In this document: positions 43,814 to 53,237 of the stretch, piece by piece
Layout of the letters: each line of letters starts with the position of its first letter
How positions within the stretch are numbered: the stretch's first letter is position 1
Notes under the pieces: generated by a model
What the model saw: the letters and a program-made list of their open reading frames with translations, nothing else
Databases searched by the model: none
Told to the model about the DNA's origin: nothing
Position numbers and translations under genes: made by a program
Assembly: GCA_944325105.1 (NCBI GenBank)
Contig: CALUYW010000013.1
Coordinates: 1 to 64,000, forward strand
Length of the DNA: 64,000 nucleotides
Source of the DNA: Candidatus Gastranaerophilales bacterium
GTDB lineage: Bacteria; Cyanobacteriota; Vampirovibrionia; Gastranaerophilales; Gastranaerophilaceae
Reading direction: 5' to 3'

Positions 43814-44038
43814 TTATTTTATTATGCCGAAACCAAGCATTAAAGTGGTTAAAATAAACACCGCTCCAACAATGTAAGTTACTTTGTTAAGCCCTTTTTC
43901 AGCGCTTTTTTGAGATGAGAAAAGCTGACTTGCAGAGCCGATGGATGCTATACCATCTCCTTTTGGCGAGTGTAAAAGTACAAGCATTATAAGTAAAAGT
44001 GCTGATATTATTTGTATTATGTAGAAAAAAGTAACCAT
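43814..44038 (-). CDS. secG: Preprotein translocase subunit SecG
   Basis: 74 residues with two membrane helices (about 4-22 and 52-70) flanking the conserved loop LHSPKGDGIASIGSASQLFSSQKSAEKGLNKVT. It assists SecYE. Shine-Dalgarno AAAGGGA is seven bases upstream. The preceding gene on the same strand is the TIM-barrel protein; secY is not in the window. Confidence 0.95.
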   Translation of the reverse strand: MVTFFYIIQIISALLLIMLVLLHSPKGDGIASIGSASQLFSSQKSAEKGLNKVTYIVGAVFILTTLMLGFGIIK

Positions 44039-44094
44039 TTTTATCCCTTTATAATATTACTATATCGGTTTATAGCATAAATATATTTTTTTGT

Positions 44095-44916
44095 CTAATT
44101 AATGGATTGCCAGTAGTCTTTTAAGATTTTGCAATCTGTTTCTATATTTGGGCTTTCGCAAACTATAACGCCCTTAACGTCAAAGGTTTTAAAAGCTTTA
44201 AGGAGGTCTTTGTAGTTAAAATCACTTTCTTCAAAAATCAAATGGTGTTTTTCGCCTTTTTGCGAGTAGGCAATGCCTGCCATATGCGCATGAAAGTTGT
44301 TTATAGGAACATCCCCAAGGCCTTTTGCGATTTTTTCAAATATTGTGCAAAACTCGTCATACGTGTTAAACTCTCCGTTTGTGCGCGCATGAATATGGGC
44401 AAAATCCACACACGGCAGGACGTTTTTATAGTTTTTGCAAAGCTCTATTATCTCGTCTATATCGCCCCATTGAGTTCCTTTACCAGTGGTTTCGGGTCTT
44501 ATCCAGATATTGTTATTTTCTTTTTCTAAAATTTCTACAATTTCATCGTGCTTTTGAAGAATTGTTTTAAAGGTGTCTTCCTTGCTTGAACCCATGTAAA
44601 ATCCGGCATGGTAGACAATTGAATATGCTCCAAGACGTTTTGCCATTCTTGCCGTGTCTAAAATCCTTACTACACTTGCCTTTTGTTTATCTTCTTCCTT
44701 TGAATTAAGATTAATATAATAAGGCCCGTGAGAGGTCAAAATCATGTCTTTTTTTTGATTTAAAACTATATCTTGAGTTTTATCGCTCATTCTGACGCCA
44801 TGGACAAACTCTATTTCAAGTCCGTCAAGGTTCATTTCTTCAAGCTTTGAAAACGCATCGGAGTAATCCTTCGCACTAAGTGGTATTCCGGCTGTTAAAA
44901 AGTTAAGTTTATCCAT
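44095..44916 (-). CDS. Endonuclease IV-like TIM-barrel protein
   Basis: 273 residues of the AP_endonuc_2 fold. Candidate metal ligands in family order: His in SHGPYYINL, His in YHAGFYMG, Glu in RPETTGKGTQWG, Asp and His in VDFAHIHARTNG, His in NFHAHMAG, and the late Glu in VCESPNIE. These match Nfo, which cleaves DNA 5' to abasic sites, and the archaeal-type deoxyribonuclease IV relatives. Sugar isomerase/epimerase activity is the alternative. It starts one base after the formyltransferase stop. Confidence 0.82.
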   Translation of the reverse strand: MDKLNFLTAGIPLSAKDYSDAFSKLEEMNLDGLEIEFVHGVRMSDKTQDIVLNQKKDMILTSHGPYYINLNSKEEDKQKASVVRILDTARMAKRLGAYSIVYHAGFYMGSSKEDTFKTILQKHDEIVEILEKENNNIWIRPETTGKGTQWGDIDEIIELCKNYKNVLPCVDFAHIHARTNGEFNTYDEFCTIFEKIAKGLGDVPINNFHAHMAGIAYSQKGEKHHLIFEESDFNYKDLLKAFKTFDVKGVIVCESPNIETDCKILKDYWQSIN

Positions 44917-44917
44917 A

Positions 44918-45853
44918 TCAGTTAAAATTTTCTCCCACAGTTGGTCTAAAAATGTCTATAAAGCTTTCTGTATCGAATATTCCCCAGCTCCCGCACTGCA
45001 TACATTTAGGGTATATATAGCCATCTTGTGCGGCAATTTCAAGGGTGTTTTTTTCAACTTTTGTAATAACACCTACATCAAGATTGTGTGCTTGTTCTTT
45101 ATATTTTAAGCAGAATATTTTTATGGGTGCGCCTCTAAAGTTAAGATATACCGTATAGAAAGGGTTTGACGCACGAGTGATTTTATCCAATTGTGTACAT
45201 TTTTGATTCAGGTCAAGTTTTGTTGTGCCCGATATTTTCGGTGCTTTTATAAAATCCCCTTTTTCTTGAGGTTTAGAGTCAATTTTGCCTGTTTGTTGAA
45301 AATTATCCAGTACTTCACAGAGCATATCCGCTATTAGAAAATTTGACCTGTTAAAAAGCGTTCCTATGGTTTCGTTTTTATCTAAAATAATATTTCTTTG
45401 TGCAATTATCTCGCCGCTGTCAAAATGCTCGTTTGCAAAGTGCAGAGTAACACCGCTTAGGTTCTCACCATTGTTAATTATGTGATAATATGGGTTTGCG
45501 CCTCTATACATAGGTAAAAGCGAGGGGTGACAGTTGATGTAGCCAAGTTTTGCAGTTTTTAAAAAATTCTTGCCTAAGAGTTTGTCAAAAGAACAAATAA
45601 TGCCGACATCAGCCTTTTTAGCGGCGATTTTTTTAATCATATCAGGGTTATTCGGGTTGCCGTCATACTCAAAAACTTCAAGGTTAAAGCTTTTAGCATA
45701 TTCAATAAAACCTCTTGAAGTGGGGTTAGAGTTTGGCGGAGGAATAACTGCCGCTATTTCAAAGCCCTTTTGTATAAGCGCATCAAGGCATACATTTGCC
45801 ATATCGGGCATACCGCAGAATATTATTTTTATTTTTTCAGAACTGTTTTGCAA
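44918..45853 (-). CDS. Formyltransferase family protein (Fmt-like)
   Basis: About 311 residues from TTG 45853 (GGGGG upstream), overlapping crcB by 17. N10-formyl-THF binding core: YINCHPSLLPMYRGANPYY with Asn and His at 107 and 109 and HFDSGEII with Asp145, equal to the N-H-D triad of Fmt (E. coli 106/108/144). A C-terminal domain of Fmt-like size follows. The N-terminal loop (IPPPNSNPTSRGFIEYAK) and NCHPSLLP are closer to some sugar formyltransferases, so either initiator-tRNA formylation or formylation of a surface sugar is possible. No def or polysaccharide cluster lies next to it. Confidence 0.8.
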   Translation of the reverse strand: MQNSSEKIKIIFCGMPDMANVCLDALIQKGFEIAAVIPPPNSNPTSRGFIEYAKSFNLEVFEYDGNPNNPDMIKKIAAKKADVGIICSFDKLLGKNFLKTAKLGYINCHPSLLPMYRGANPYYHIINNGENLSGVTLHFANEHFDSGEIIAQRNIILDKNETIGTLFNRSNFLIADMLCEVLDNFQQTGKIDSKPQEKGDFIKAPKISGTTKLDLNQKCTQLDKITRASNPFYTVYLNFRGAPIKIFCLKYKEQAHNLDVGVITKVEKNTLEIAAQDGYIYPKCMQCGSWGIFDTESFIDIFRPTVGENFN

Positions 45854-46208
45854 CCAAAACCCCCAGAGCCAGTGCACCAACGGATAATATCAAGCTTAAT
45901 ATTATATATAATATTGCTTTGTAAATTTCTCCCGATAAAAATAAATTCCAAACATCAAGAGAAAATGTGGAAAATGTGGTTAATCCGCCGCAAAATCCTA
46001 CTGTCAAAAAAAGTTTTACTTCATTTGGCACGGCAATTTTTTCTAAAAACATATAAAATCCAAAACCCATAATGAAACTTCCAAGGATGTTTACACTAAG
46101 GGTTCCCAAGGGAAAAGACGAGCATACTTTTGAACACAAAAGTCCCACAGAGTACCTTAAAAGCGCTCCCAAGCCTCCTCCAAAGAATATAGCAAAAAAT
46201 TTAACCAT
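45837..46208 (-). CDS. crcB: CrcB/Fluc fluoride channel
   Basis: 123 residues, four membrane helices. Signature elements: GGGLGALLRYSVG, the filter-side PLGTLSVNILGSF (Asn), and the Na-site loop VGFCGGLTTFSTFSLD with the conserved T-T-F-S-T-F. Fluc works as a dual-topology dimer; only one copy is here, so a homodimer is expected. A TAATAT lies six bases before the start. No fluoride riboswitch was recognised in the upstream 130 bases. Confidence 0.94.
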   Translation of the reverse strand: MVKFFAIFFGGGLGALLRYSVGLLCSKVCSSFPLGTLSVNILGSFIMGFGFYMFLEKIAVPNEVKLFLTVGFCGGLTTFSTFSLDVWNLFLSGEIYKAILYIILSLILSVGALALGVLVAKQF

Positions 46209-46214
46209 ATAAGT

Positions 46215-46220
46215 ATATTA
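46215..46220 (-). promoter_or_regulatory. Possible -10 box of crcB (leaderless type)
   Basis: TAATAT on the minus strand, six bases before the ATG at 46208. Four of six consensus positions; the weakest member of the leaderless set. Confidence 0.3.
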
Positions 46221-46277
46221 ACATAAGTATAGAATTTTGAAGTATTGTAACAAAATTATAAGTATAAAAATTTAGTG

Positions 46278-46306
46278 TTGACGAGAAAATTTGTTTGTAA
46301 TAAGTT
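46278..46306 (+). promoter_or_regulatory. Likely promoter of the S10 cluster
   Basis: TTGACG (46278-46283), 17-bp spacer, TAAGTT (46301-46306). It leaves a leader of about 30 bases carrying a purine-rich Shine-Dalgarno (AAGTAAGG) before rpsJ, unlike the leaderless units. Confidence 0.5.
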
Positions 46307-46344
46307 TATGAATACTGAATGAAACTAGAAGAAGTAAGGCAATT

Positions 46345-46665
46345 ATGACTACGACAGCAAAAAGACAAAGAATAAGAGTATGCCTGAAAGCATATGACCA
46401 TCAGTTAATCGATTTGAGTGCGCAGAAAATTGTCGACACCGCAAAAAGAACTGATGCAAGTGTATCAGGTCCTATCCCTCTGCCTACAAAACGCAGAGTA
46501 TACTGTGTTCTTCGCTCGCCCCACGTACATAAAAAATCTCGTGAGCACTTTGAAATGAGAACACACAAGAGAATCATAGACATCTATGATCCCACACAAC
46601 AAACTACGGAAGAATTAACAAGAATGGACTTACCCTCGGGTGTAGACATTGAAATTAAGCTGTAG
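46345..46665 (+). CDS. rpsJ: 30S ribosomal protein S10
   Basis: 106 residues: [75 protein letters not shown], all standard S10. First gene of the cluster. 133 bases separate it from rplC, with a possible GAGA-ACGCAAGC-TCTC hairpin near the end of the gap, the position of the L4-controlled leader in some bacteria, although here it lies after rpsJ. Confidence 0.97.
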   Translation: MTTTAKRQRIRVCLKAYDHQLIDLSAQKIVDTAKRTDASVSGPIPLPTKRRVYCVLRSPHVHKKSREHFEMRTHKRIIDIYDPTQQTTEELTRMDLPSGVDIEIKL

Positions 46666-46798
46666 TTAACCGAACGCTTTAGCACAATCAAAATTGAATA
46701 TTGAATGTGATCTGGCAAAGTAGGCAGAGTTTAGTTTTTAAACAAAGCCAAAAGTGAAACAACCGAGAACGCAAGCTCTCACAACAGAAAGGTAGAAA

Positions 46799-47434
46799 AT
46801 GACATTAGGTGTTATTGGACAAAAACTTGGAATGACACAAATTTATGACGAGCAAGGACTTTGCATCCCCGTTACGGTAATCAAAGTTGACCCTGCCGTT
46901 GTGACTCAAGTTAAAACTGTTGAAACAGACGGATACAACGCTATTCAAGTAGGTGTTATCCCTGCAAAAGAAAAACATTTAACAAAAGCTCAAATTGGTC
47001 ATTTCAAAAAGAATAATCTTGAAAACTTCAGACATTTACAAGAGTTCAGAGTAGAAAATCCTGCTGATTACACGGTAGGTCAAAAAATCGATTTATCGGT
47101 TTTATCTGAAATAACTAAAGTAGATGTTACAGGAAAATCAATAGGTAAAGGTTTTCAAGGTACCGTTAAAAGACACAACTTCGGAAGAGGCCCCATGGCT
47201 CACGGTTCAAAAAACCACAGAGAGCCCGGTTCAATCGGTGCAGGTACTACTCCCGGTCGTGTAATCAAAGGTAAAAAAATGGCAGGAAATATGGGTAATG
47301 AAAGAGTTACCGTTTCTAAACTCACGGTAGTTAGAGTTGATGCCGACAAAAATCTGTTATTAATCAAGGGCTCAGTTCCGGGTCCTGAAGGTAAATTGGT
47401 CACAGTTAAACCTTCAAGAACAAAATGGAATTAG
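46799..47434 (+). CDS. rplC: 50S ribosomal protein L3
   Basis: 211 residues, MTLGVIGQKLGMTQIYDEQG start, the GFQGTVKRHNFGRGPMAHGSKNHREPGSIG loop that reaches the peptidyl transferase centre, and the KKMAGNMGNERVT motif. GAAAGGTAG ribosome site. Followed by rplD after nine bases. Confidence 0.98.
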   Translation: MTLGVIGQKLGMTQIYDEQGLCIPVTVIKVDPAVVTQVKTVETDGYNAIQVGVIPAKEKHLTKAQIGHFKKNNLENFRHLQEFRVENPADYTVGQKIDLSVLSEITKVDVTGKSIGKGFQGTVKRHNFGRGPMAHGSKNHREPGSIGAGTTPGRVIKGKKMAGNMGNERVTVSKLTVVRVDADKNLLLIKGSVPGPEGKLVTVKPSRTKWN

Positions 47435-47443
47435 AGGTATAAG

Positions 47444-48094
47444 ATGACTGAAAATACAAAAACTCAAACAGTAAAATTACTTAGCACTTCAGGAAGTCAA
47501 TTAGGTGAATTGAGTCTTGACGGTAAAGTATTTGGTGTTGAACCGAATATCCACGTTATGCACCTTGCACTTAAAAGACAGTTAAATAACGCACGTCGCG
47601 GTACTGCTTGCGCTAAAACAAGAGCAGAAGTATCAGGTGGCGGTAAAAAACCTTGGAAACAAAAAGGTACAGGCAGAGCAAGAGCCGGTTCAATCAGATC
47701 ACCATTGTTCGCTGGCGGCGGTGTTGTATTTGGCCCTAAACCAAGGTCATATGAAACAAATCTGCCTCAAAAGGCAAGAAAGCTTGCTCTTAAATCTGCG
47801 CTAAGCGCTAAACTTGAAGCAATGATAGTTGTTAAAGATTTTTCAGAATTAACTGAAGCTAAAACAAAAGCTATGGCAAAAATCTTAAAAGATTTGAACG
47901 CTCAAGGTAAAATCTTAATCATTGCAGATTTAAAAGCAGAAGAAAACAAAAATCTTGCACTAAGTGCCAGAAACCTTGCAAACGTAAAATTATTACTTCC
48001 TTCAAACTTAAATGTAAAAGATTTAATTGAAGCTGACAGTCTGATTGTTTGCGAGGCTGCGATTAACGAAATTACTGAAAGGTTGGCGAAATAA
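47444..48094 (+). CDS. rplD: 50S ribosomal protein L4
   Basis: 216 residues. The long tunnel loop KTRAEVSGGGKKPWKQKGTGRARAGSIRSPLFAGGG and VFGPKPRSY are diagnostic. In gammaproteobacteria L4 also represses its own operon; nothing here shows that directly. One-base overlap with rplW. Confidence 0.98.
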   Translation: MTENTKTQTVKLLSTSGSQLGELSLDGKVFGVEPNIHVMHLALKRQLNNARRGTACAKTRAEVSGGGKKPWKQKGTGRARAGSIRSPLFAGGGVVFGPKPRSYETNLPQKARKLALKSALSAKLEAMIVVKDFSELTEAKTKAMAKILKDLNAQGKILIIADLKAEENKNLALSARNLANVKLLLPSNLNVKDLIEADSLIVCEAAINEITERLAK

Positions 48095-48402
48095 TGGCAA
48101 ACACTAGAACCAACAAAGAAAAATTATACGATATTATCAAAAAGCCTGTTATTACAGAAAAATCAATGGCTAATACCGTTAATAACGTATACACTTTTGA
48201 AGTTGCAAAAGACGCTTCAAAGGTAGAAATCGCGCAAGCAATTGAACTTGCTTACCCGAATCGCAAAGTTAAGAAAGTAAGGACTGTATATATGCCCTCT
48301 CATCAAAAAAGAATGGGCTTAAAGTTCGGTAGAACCCAATCAGGTAAAAAAGCCATCGTTACAATCGTTGGCGATCCTATTGAAGAATTGACAGGAGTGT
48401 AG
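48094..48402 (+). CDS. rplW: 50S ribosomal protein L23
   Basis: 102 residues; IIKKPVITEKSM near the start and NRKVKKVRTVYMPSHQKRMG are the L23 core and extended loop. It forms the exit-tunnel docking site for trigger factor and SRP. The ATG overlaps the rplD stop by one base. Confidence 0.97.
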   Translation: MANTRTNKEKLYDIIKKPVITEKSMANTVNNVYTFEVAKDASKVEIAQAIELAYPNRKVKKVRTVYMPSHQKRMGLKFGRTQSGKKAIVTIVGDPIEELTGV

Positions 48403-48408
48403 ATAACA

Positions 48409-49236
48409 ATGGCAACTCGTAAAATTAATCCAACTTCGCCCGGTCAACGCGGTATGACAAGAGCAGATTTTTCGGAAATAACAACAGACACACCTGAAAA
48501 ATCACTTTTGAAACCGTTAAGAAAAAAAGGCGGTAGAAATAATACAGGTAGAATAACTACAAGACATCAAGGCGGCGGTCACAAACAAGCTTACCGTGTA
48601 ATTGATTTCAAAAGAAACAAAGTAGGCGTTGTAGGTTTTGTTAAAACCGTTGAATATGACCCTAACAGAAACGTAAGAATTTCTCTTGTAGTATACGCTG
48701 ATGGTGAAAAAAGATATATATTAACACCTGAAAATCTAAACGTAGGTGATACTATTATCTCAGGCCCTGATGCAGATATCAAACCAGGAAACGCTCTTCC
48801 TTTAGAAGCTATTCCTTTGGGTACCATGGTTCACAATGTTGAATTATTCCCAGGACGTGGCGGCAAAATGGTTCGCTCGGCAGGTATGAGTGCTCAGCTA
48901 ATGGCTAAAGAAGGCGACTATGTAACTCTAAAACTTCCATCATCTGAAATGAGAATGGTTAGAAAAGAATGCTACGCTACAGTCGGAACTTTGGGTAACT
49001 CAGAGTTTAAAAACCTTTCAACCGGTAAAGCAGGCAGAACTCGCTATTTAGGTGTAAGACCTACAGTTCGTGGTGTTACAATGAACCCTGTTGATCACCC
49101 TCACGGTGGTGGTGAAGGTAAAACCGGCCCAGGCGGTAACCCGAAAACTCCTTGGGGAAGACCTGCTCTTGGACAAAAGACAAGAAACCCCAACAAGGCA
49201 TCATCTAAATTAATAGTAAGAAGAAGAAAAAAATAA
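48409..49236 (+). CDS. rplB: 50S ribosomal protein L2
   Basis: 275 residues with [47 protein letters not shown], and the catalytic-centre loop [19 protein letters not shown] including the conserved His. Basic C-terminus RRRKK. Six bases after rplW. Confidence 0.98.
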   Translation: MATRKINPTSPGQRGMTRADFSEITTDTPEKSLLKPLRKKGGRNNTGRITTRHQGGGHKQAYRVIDFKRNKVGVVGFVKTVEYDPNRNVRISLVVYADGEKRYILTPENLNVGDTIISGPDADIKPGNALPLEAIPLGTMVHNVELFPGRGGKMVRSAGMSAQLMAKEGDYVTLKLPSSEMRMVRKECYATVGTLGNSEFKNLSTGKAGRTRYLGVRPTVRGVTMNPVDHPHGGGEGKTGPGGNPKTPWGRPALGQKTRNPNKASSKLIVRRRKK

Positions 49237-49260
49237 AATAAGTAAGGAGAACACAAGTAG

Positions 49261-49542
49261 ATGGCTCGTTCATTAAAAAAAGGTCCATTCGTACATGAAT
49301 CTTTAGAAAAGAAAATAAATAAACTAAACGAAACTCAGGAAAAGAAAGTTATTAAAACTTGGTCCAGAGCATCTATGATTGTGCCTGATATGTTAGGTCA
49401 CACTATTGCTGTTCACAACGGTAAAACTCACGTTCCCGTTTATGTTACAGAACAAATGGTTGGTCACAAATTAGGTGAATTCGCGGCAACTCGTTCATTT
49501 AGAGGTCACGCGGGTCAAGATAAAACAGCTAAAAGGAAATAA
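49261..49542 (+). CDS. rpsS: 30S ribosomal protein S19
   Basis: 93 residues: [67 protein letters not shown], the standard S19 sequence, in its usual place between L2 and L22. AAGGAG precedes the start. Confidence 0.98.
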   Translation: MARSLKKGPFVHESLEKKINKLNETQEKKVIKTWSRASMIVPDMLGHTIAVHNGKTHVPVYVTEQMVGHKLGEFAATRSFRGHAGQDKTAKRK

Positions 49543-49571
49543 GTTTTAAATAAGCCATAAGGAATATAGAT

Positions 49572-49907
49572 ATGCAACAAGCGACAGCTAAACAAACGAA
49601 TATAAAAATGACTGCAAGAAAATTACGCAGAGTAATTAATCTTGTAAGAGGTAAAAATGCCCTCGAAGCTCAAAAAATGCTTAAATTTATGCCTTATTTT
49701 GCAGCAAGAGTGGTAGAAAAAAACCTCAACGCAGCTATTGCAAATGCGTCTGAAAAATTCGGCGCAAAAGCTGACGTGTTGAAAATCTCTGAAATTTTCG
49801 CCGATGAGAGTGTTACTTACAAAAGAGTAAGACCTCGCGCTCAAGGCAGAATGTACAAGAGATTCAAAAGAACATCACATTTAACAGTTAAGTTAACAAG
49901 AAACTAG
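49572..49907 (+). CDS. rplV: 50S ribosomal protein L22
   Basis: 111 residues, with [26 protein letters not shown], and the C-terminal tunnel hairpin [28 protein letters not shown]. This loop is where macrolide-resistance insertions occur in other species; it looks normal. AAGGAA precedes the start. Confidence 0.98.
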   Translation: MQQATAKQTNIKMTARKLRRVINLVRGKNALEAQKMLKFMPYFAARVVEKNLNAAIANASEKFGAKADVLKISEIFADESVTYKRVRPRAQGRMYKRFKRTSHLTVKLTRN

Positions 49908-49917
49908 GAGAAGAACT

Positions 49918-50664
49918 TTGGGACAGAAGACACATCCAACCGGATTTAGAATCGGAATAATTGAACCATGGGTTAGCACATGGTTTGCAAATAAAAAGAA
50001 ATATGCTGAATTTATAGCTGAAGATGCAAAAATCAGAAAATTTGTTAAAAAGAAACTCTACACTGCTGGTGTTTCAAGAATTAACATCGCAAGAAAAGCA
50101 CAGAATGTTAATATAACTGTTGTTACAGCTAAACCCGGTATCGTTGTGGGTAGAGGCGGTCAAGGTATTGACGACTTAAGAGTTGCCGTCCAAAACCTTA
50201 TTAACAACAAAAATGTGTCGATTGATGTTGTAGAAGTTGCAAGAATTGATGTTGATGCTCAACTTGTTGCAGAAAATATCGCACTTCAACTTGAAAAACG
50301 TATCGCATTCAGACGTGCTATGAAACAAGCTATGCAAAGAACTATGCGCGCAGGCGTTCAAGGTATCAAAGTTATGGTGTCCGGCCGTTTGGGCGGCGCT
50401 GAAATTGCAAGAAGCGAATGGGCTAAGGAAGGTAGAATTCCTCTACAAACACTAAGAGCCGATGTTCAATACGGTTTTGCTGAAGCTGATACGGTTATGG
50501 GTAAAATCGGTGTTAAGGTTTGGGTATTCAAAGGTGATTTAATGCCTGGTGAAAAAGCAGACCAAAACATTAAAACAAAAAAAGCAACAAATAAAGATAA
50601 CGCGCGTTTTACTAATAGAAGAAAACGCAACGAAGAAGCACAAGAAGACAAGGCTCAAGCCTAG
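49918..50664 (+). CDS. rpsC: 30S ribosomal protein S3
   Basis: 248 residues from a TTG start with GGAGAAG upstream ([12 protein letters not shown] follows Met). A KH RNA-binding loop is seen as [16 protein letters not shown]; the C-terminal domain has [17 protein letters not shown] and [10 protein letters not shown]. The last 35 residues are a Lys/Asn/Glu-rich extension. Confidence 0.98.
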   Translation: MGQKTHPTGFRIGIIEPWVSTWFANKKKYAEFIAEDAKIRKFVKKKLYTAGVSRINIARKAQNVNITVVTAKPGIVVGRGGQGIDDLRVAVQNLINNKNVSIDVVEVARIDVDAQLVAENIALQLEKRIAFRRAMKQAMQRTMRAGVQGIKVMVSGRLGGAEIARSEWAKEGRIPLQTLRADVQYGFAEADTVMGKIGVKVWVFKGDLMPGEKADQNIKTKKATNKDNARFTNRRKRNEEAQEDKAQA

Positions 50665-50692
50665 TTGATTGAAATAATAGGAGCAAATCACA

Positions 50693-51097
50693 ATGTTAAT
50701 GCCTAAAAAAACTAAATTTCGTAAAAAAATGAAAGGCAATATGAAAGGGACTGAAACAAGAGGCACAACTCTTGAATTCGGTAGCTACGGATTACAATCC
50801 CTTGAACCTGCTTGGATTACAAGCCGCCAAATAGAAGCAGCACGTCGTGCGATGACAAGACAAATCAAACGTGGTGGTAATGTTTGGATTAAGATTTTCC
50901 CCGATAAGCCTATTACTGCAAAACCCGCTGAAACTCGTATGGGTAAAGGTAAAGGTAACCCTGAATATTGGGTAGCTGTTGTAAAACCCGGCAGAATGCT
51001 TTTTGAAATCGAATATTCTGTTAGAGAAGATGCAATCAAAGCACTTACACTTGCGGCACAAAAATTGCCAATCAAAGTAAGAGTGGTAGAAAAATAG
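50693..51097 (+). CDS. rplP: 50S ribosomal protein L16
   Basis: 134 residues; [15 protein letters not shown] start, [30 protein letters not shown], and [24 protein letters not shown] including the conserved Arg of the A-site tip. ATAGGAG site supports the first ATG. Confidence 0.98.
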   Translation: MLMPKKTKFRKKMKGNMKGTETRGTTLEFGSYGLQSLEPAWITSRQIEAARRAMTRQIKRGGNVWIKIFPDKPITAKPAETRMGKGKGNPEYWVAVVKPGRMLFEIEYSVREDAIKALTLAAQKLPIKVRVVEK

Positions 51098-51106
51098 GTG
51101 AGTAAG

Positions 51107-51304
51107 ATGAAACTTCAAGAAATAAAAGAAAAATCAATTGCCGAGCTTAAGGATTTAATTCTTAATTCAAAAAAAGAATTATTTAGCTTAAGAATGAAAC
51201 ATAACAAAATGAACCAGCTGGAAAATCCTGCTCAAATTAAACAAACCAAGCGTTTAATTGCAAGATTGAAGACTGTTCTAAGACAAAAAGAATTAAATGT
51301 ATAG
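51107..51304 (+). CDS. rpmC: 50S ribosomal protein L29
   Basis: 65 residues from [18 protein letters not shown], with AGGTGAG as ribosome site; a GTG nine bases earlier is less likely. The second helix has [19 protein letters not shown]29 sits at the exit tunnel. Confidence 0.96.
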   Translation: MKLQEIKEKSIAELKDLILNSKKELFSLRMKHNKMNQLENPAQIKQTKRLIARLKTVLRQKELNV

Positions 51305-51332
51305 GTTATAAAATAACAAAGGAAATAATAAA

Positions 51333-51578
51333 ATGCCCAAGAAAGTTAAACAAGGTACAGTTGTTAGCGACAAAATGGAAAAAACAGTTGTCGTTGAAGT
51401 AGCTGAACACAAAACTCATAAAAAATATAAAAAAGCTATGGTTTTCACAAAAAACTACAAAGTACATGATGCTCAAAACAAATCGAAAGTAGGCGATGTT
51501 GTTACTATCGTTGAATCAAGACCTATCTCAGGTTCGGTTCGTTTTGTTCTTGACAAAGTGGTTGAAGAAGCCAAGTAG
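51333..51578 (+). CDS. rpsQ: 30S ribosomal protein S17
   Basis: 81 residues: KQGTVVSDKMEKTVVVEVAEHKTHKKYKKAM and a KVGDVVTIVESRPISGSVRFVLDKVVE close, typical of S17. AAAGGAA 10 bases upstream. Confidence 0.97.
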   Translation: MPKKVKQGTVVSDKMEKTVVVEVAEHKTHKKYKKAMVFTKNYKVHDAQNKSKVGDVVTIVESRPISGSVRFVLDKVVEEAK

Positions 51579-51614
51579 ACTAAAGGGCAGTATTTAAATA
51601 TAAGGTAAAGAGAA

Positions 51615-51983
51615 ATGATACAACAAGAAACCAGATTACAGGTGGCAGATAACACAGGTGCTAAAGAACTTTTAGTTATCCGTGTTATGGGCAGCTCAAA
51701 TAAAAAATATGCATCGGTTGGCGATGTTGTTGTTGCTACCGTAAAACAAGCAACTCCAAATATGACTGTTAAAAAATCTGATGTAGTAAGCGCTGTTATA
51801 GTAAGAACAAAAGCTGACATCAAGAGAAATGACGGTTCTGTTATTCGCTTCGATGACAACGCTGCGGTAATAATAAACAAAGACGGCAACCCCAGAGGTA
51901 CTCGTGTTTTTGGTCCCGTAGCAAGAGAACTCCGTGATAAAAACTATATGAAAATAGTTTCACTAGCTCCGGAAGTTATTTAA
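51615..51983 (+). CDS. rplN: 50S ribosomal protein L14
   Basis: 122 residues, [26 protein letters not shown] start and [32 protein letters not shown], the invariant L14 core. Standard length. First gene of the spc part, 36 bases after rpsQ. Confidence 0.98.
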   Translation: MIQQETRLQVADNTGAKELLVIRVMGSSNKKYASVGDVVVATVKQATPNMTVKKSDVVSAVIVRTKADIKRNDGSVIRFDDNAAVIINKDGNPRGTRVFGPVARELRDKNYMKIVSLAPEVI

Positions 51984-52014
51984 CGGTAATTAATAAAAAA
52001 TAGGAAATATAGAA

Positions 52015-52362
52015 ATGTCAAAAACCAATTCAGATAAGAAAACTTCAATTCACACCAAAGTAGGTGACAGAGTTGTAGTAACTTCAGGAAAAGACAAAGG
52101 CAAAATGGGCAATGTAAAAGAAGTTATCACAAAAGATGGCACAGTGCTTGTTGAAGGTGTTAACATCGTAACAAAAGCTCAAAAGGCAAACCCGATGGCA
52201 GGTATTCAAGGCGGACTTAACAAAATGGAAGCTCCCCTTAATGCTTCAAAAGTAATGGTAGTTTGTCCTGCTTGCGAAAAAGCAACAAGAGTAAAACACG
52301 AAGTAAGAAACGACAAAAAAGTTCGTGTTTGCAAAAAATGCAACGAAACAATTGATGTTTAG
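52015..52362 (+). CDS. rplX: 50S ribosomal protein L24
   Basis: 115 residues. KOW motif VGDRVVVTSGKDKGKMGNVKEV; a C-terminal C-x2-C pair (CPACEKATRV and CKKCNE) suggests bound zinc, as in many L24. A structured 77-base gap separates it from rplE. Confidence 0.97.
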   Translation: MSKTNSDKKTSIHTKVGDRVVVTSGKDKGKMGNVKEVITKDGTVLVEGVNIVTKAQKANPMAGIQGGLNKMEAPLNASKVMVVCPACEKATRVKHEVRNDKKVRVCKKCNETIDV

Positions 52363-52363
52363 A

Positions 52364-52417
52364 CCGCAAAGTGCGGGGCATTGAGATTTGACAGGTTGCA
52401 AGGCGACAAAATCTCAA
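52364..52417 (+). promoter_or_regulatory. Two hairpins between rplX and rplE (candidate S8 autoregulatory site)
   Basis: Hairpin 1: CCGCA/TGCGG (52364-52376). Hairpin 2: a perfect 9-bp stem TTGAGATTT (52381-52389)/AAATCTCAA (52409-52417) with a 19-base top. The rplE ribosome site (AAGGAAAG) lies just beyond. In E. coli protein S8 represses the spc operon by binding mRNA at this same L24-L5 junction. Binding here is inferred from position only. Confidence 0.45.
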
Positions 52418-52439
52418 AGGCTAAGATAAGGAAAGTAAA

Positions 52440-52994
52440 ATGAGTAAAACACTTACAAGAAATCTAAAAGATAAATACAACGAAGAAGTTCGCTCAAAAT
52501 TAAAAGAAGAGTTCAAATATGCAAATGACTTGCAAATTCCTAAATTGAGCAAAATTGTTATTAACATGGGTGTTGGTGAAGCTTGCCACAACTCAAAATT
52601 AGCTGAATCAATCGTTCAACAGTTAACAAAAATCGCTGGTCAAAAAGCTGTTGTAACAAAGGCTAAAAAATCAATTTCTGCTTTTAAATTAAGAGAAGGT
52701 ATGCCAGTTGGTTCGATGGTTACTCTTCGCGGTGAGAGAATGTACGATTTCCTTCAAAAGTTAATCTGCGTTGTTCTCCCCAGAATTCGTGACTTCAGAG
52801 GTGTTTCAAAAAATTCTTTTGACGGCCGCGGAAACTACACATTCGGTCTAAAAGAACAATCACTCTTCCCTGAAATTCACTATGAAGAAGTTGATGTAGT
52901 TAAAGGTATGAACATTTCAATAATCACAACAGCAACTACCGACGAAGAAGCAAGAAGCTTACTTGCAGCTTTGGGTATGCCGTTTAAAAAATAA
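52440..52994 (+). CDS. rplE: 50S ribosomal protein L5
   Basis: 184 residues; [72 protein letters not shown] are diagnostic. L5 binds 5S rRNA and the central protuberance. Its start is preceded by AAGGAAAG after the structured gap. Confidence 0.98.
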   Translation: MSKTLTRNLKDKYNEEVRSKLKEEFKYANDLQIPKLSKIVINMGVGEACHNSKLAESIVQQLTKIAGQKAVVTKAKKSISAFKLREGMPVGSMVTLRGERMYDFLQKLICVVLPRIRDFRGVSKNSFDGRGNYTFGLKEQSLFPEIHYEEVDVVKGMNISIITTATTDEEARSLLAALGMPFKK

Positions 52995-53018
52995 GTAAAC
53001 AACAGGAGAAATTAGAAA

Positions 53019-53225
53019 ATGGCTAAAAAAGCAATGATAAATAAAGAACAAACAAGAGAAATGCTTGCTGCTAAAGGAAAATATCCTAAAGTAAGACTTC
53101 ACAATCGTTGTTCTATATGCGGCAGACCTCATGGTTTCCACAGAGATTTCGGTCTTTGCAGAATTCACTTGAGAGAATTTGCCCACCGCGGTTTATTGCC
53201 GGGTGTAACAAAATCTTCTTGGTAG
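53019..53225 (+). CDS. rpsN: 30S ribosomal protein S14 (zinc type, CxxC...CxxH)
   Basis: 68 residues, the short zinc-binding form. The motif reads [33 protein letters not shown]: the usual last Cys of C-x2-C...C-x2-C is His, giving a C3H site. His can still hold zinc, so function is probably intact. Most cyanobacteria carry the longer non-zinc S14. A strong hairpin and T-rich tract follow. Confidence 0.96.
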   Translation: MAKKAMINKEQTREMLAAKGKYPKVRLHNRCSICGRPHGFHRDFGLCRIHLREFAHRGLLPGVTKSSW

Positions 53226-53237
53226 TTAACAATTTTG

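Noticed and set aside
46209-46344. Fluoride riboswitch upstream of crcB
   Set aside because: The interval is AT-rich without the expected pseudoknot motif.
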